From Ramlibacter rhizophilus (lineage in GTDB: Bacteria; Pseudomonadota; Gammaproteobacteria; Burkholderiales; Burkholderiaceae_C): a DNA stretch of 64,000 nucleotides. Numbering within the stretch: position 1 is the first letter of the stretch; each line of letters starts with the position of its first letter. The position numbers were made by a program, and so were the translations under genes. The stretch spans positions 62,001 through 126,000 of the forward strand of contig NZ_SMLL01000007.1 of NCBI RefSeq assembly GCF_004681965.1. The letters are read 5' to 3'. Below the pieces are notes generated by a model that worked only from the letters and a program-made list of their open reading frames with translations, did no database searches and had not been told where the DNA came from. Of this stretch, positions 63,701 through 64,000 are shown piece by piece.

Positions 63701-64000
63701 GCGGGCGCCGCGCTCACGGCCCGGGCCGAGGTCCTGCAGGGCGAGCGGGCCGAGTTCAGCGCGCTGCAGCCCCTGGCGCTCACGGGTGCGCAGGCCCTGG
63801 TCCTCGACCAGGCGCGCATCGCCGCAAACCAGGCCGTGGACCTCGGCGGCGGCGACATCCACGCGCGCGGGGCCGTGATCGAGGCGGGCGGACCGGCGCA
63901 GGCGCGCGCATCGGGACGGATGGACCTTCGCGCCGGCACGGTGCTGTCGGCCTCGAGCGCAGGCGGCGTGGCGCTGGAGGCGGCCGAGCTGGACGCCGGC
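60773..64000 (+). CDS. TpsA-type filamentous hemagglutinin/CdiA-like exoprotein, N-terminal part (runs off window)
   Basis: The frame is open for 1076 codons to the window edge, so only the N-terminal part is seen. A long signal peptide ends A-Y-A-Q near residue 43. The two-partner secretion domain (about 45-290) has V-S-R-N-R-F-G-Q-F-D-V, the F-N-N-S motif at 95-98 and the N-P-A-G-I-A-C-D-G-C-G motif at 153-163; the usual NPNG is changed to NPAG. After about residue 300 come loose repeats with G-x-L and L-x-A-G-x-L units, typical of FHA beta-helix rods. AGGAAA precedes the ATG. The C terminus, which would show adhesin versus CdiA toxin identity, lies outside. Confidence 0.9.
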   Translation, partial: MRSPPVFPAPVQTPTRARRWGAALTLAAVCLQTLLSAAPAYAQITAAPGAVAGQRPLLDAARNGTPVVLIAPPSAAGVSRNRFGQFDVGTAGAIFNNSAARVPSMLGGEVAGNPQLGRSPARIVLGEVIGGGASQLRGPLEIAGQRADLVIANPAGIACDGCGFLNVGRATLSTGLPVWGEAGSLLGLDVRQGLLSIGPGGLWADELRQLDLLARGLVVAGELSTPELRALVGANQVRYDTLAATPLAAEGTGQRFAIDIKDLGAMRANQAWLIATDKGLGVNSTGRLATRAGDLHISADGQLTLSDAEARGDLHLSSQGAIALESRALAGGELRASSPLRIGNAGTVQAARLTLATPHLRNEGTLVQTSADTPLGLAHAAALENTGVIHTPGELLLSTPWLAGAPGRDGRILAGGDLRVAASPLHLRDQQLFADGSLRIDADQAQLERAALTARREVSVQPRAALGLVDSTLQSGAALSLAAADLSIVRGTVLAGDRLAIEAQSVAAKDSVLQASHAVDVAADRIALVHSAIDANRIELRAHDSASIEGSELRAAEVVRVNAQGIDSRDATVQATRIAVDAGEGALRNEGGRWLSSGDAADALSVRARGIDNTSGQLRANGGIVLDARGAFLDNGAGTLAANALDLSPLHRLTNTGGRIESREAVAVVADEIDNRQGTLVSGASLRLKAGHGGLRGEQGRLEAAGDLTLDLGAAALSAREAVLVAGGDVSVAAGEVDLTRATLASGRHLGLDAGRLTAAQALVVSEGNARARVQGAVAAQASTWLADGALDVQSASAEVDATGATLAAAGGLTLRGQGLRADGATVEAAAVQLDAGRGALSHRGGKTLALGAAGAGLQVKALSVDNREGILASDASVDFELAQALVNDQGVLHAAGPLRMQAQQLSNRGGTVASGQAAAWRGFAVDNRGGEMAVRGDLDLDTAGAAFDNEGGTVIATGDLRLSAGRLDTRDGRLRAGAALTARAEVLQGERAEFSALQPLALTGAQALVLDQARIAANQAVDLGGGDIHARGAVIEAGGPAQARASGRMDLRAGTVLSASSAGGVALEAAELDAG

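Noticed and set aside
61486..63939. 817-codon minus-strand frame opposite tpsA
   Set aside because: The Ser/Arg/Ala-rich translation is typical for the complement of beta-helix repeats; the plus-strand frame has signal peptide and TPS motifs.

Overview
The window is very GC-rich with strong GC3 bias. It looks like a betaproteobacterial chromosome, most likely Comamonadaceae (Ramlibacter/Variovorax/Acidovorax-like; genus not determinable by reading). The pointers are five periplasmic Bug/TctC solute-binding proteins, a beta-proteobacterial porin, the zwf/tal/pgi arrangement, ilvA next to an OsmC gene, a perfect CIRCE element before groESL, and several families of GC-rich intergenic palindromes.

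Layout. 0.1-2 kb: a TctC protein and a TauD-like dioxygenase. 2.1-5.6 kb: polysaccharide deacetylase, FemAB/GNAT-like protein and an MFS transporter. 5.7-8.0 kb: malic enzyme maeB. 8.2-15.7 kb: an eight-gene minus-strand catabolic operon (three TctC proteins interleaved with amidohydrolase, RraA-type aldolase, D-2-hydroxyacid dehydrogenase, cyclase and SMP-30 lactonase) facing a divergent IclR regulator across a strong dyad. 16.7-21.4 kb: TctC, MarR, flavin monooxygenase, a 62-aa DUF2783 protein and fumarylacetoacetase, apparently a 3-hydroxyphenylacetate/homogentisate-type module under a 14-bp perfect palindrome. 21.5-26.3 kb: MFS exporter, aldehyde dehydrogenase, SbtA-like bicarbonate permease with divergent LysR regulator. 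26.4-26.9 kb: two small overlapping unknown genes. 27.2-37.0 kb: type II secretion genes gspE-D-N-M-L-K-J-I-H-G on the minus strand with divergent gspC; no gspF at the locus. 37.0-41.4 kb: ilvA with a structured leader/sRNA candidate, osmC, coq7 and a major porin. 41.5-51.3 kb: DUF3047 lipoprotein and a dipeptide-type ABC transporter with two binding proteins and an embedded M20 amidohydrolase. 51.3-56.3 kb: zwf with an HTH-only RpiR gene, divergent tal and pgi separated by a MITE-like element, and a DUF805 protein. 56.5-58.6 kb: groESL with promoter and CIRCE. 58.9-64.0 kb: a two-partner secretion pair (TpsB and the N-terminal 1076 residues of a TpsA/FHA/CdiA-type exoprotein) running off the right edge.

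How the parts work together. The left third is a nutrient-scavenging region in which binding proteins are wired to specific catabolic enzymes and local regulators, without any TctA/TctB membrane subunits nearby. The middle encodes most of an envelope-spanning T2SS. The right part combines peptide uptake, pentose-phosphate/hexose-phosphate housekeeping, chaperonins and a large secreted adhesin or contact-dependent toxin candidate. No rRNA, tRNA, CRISPR array or transposase was recognised.
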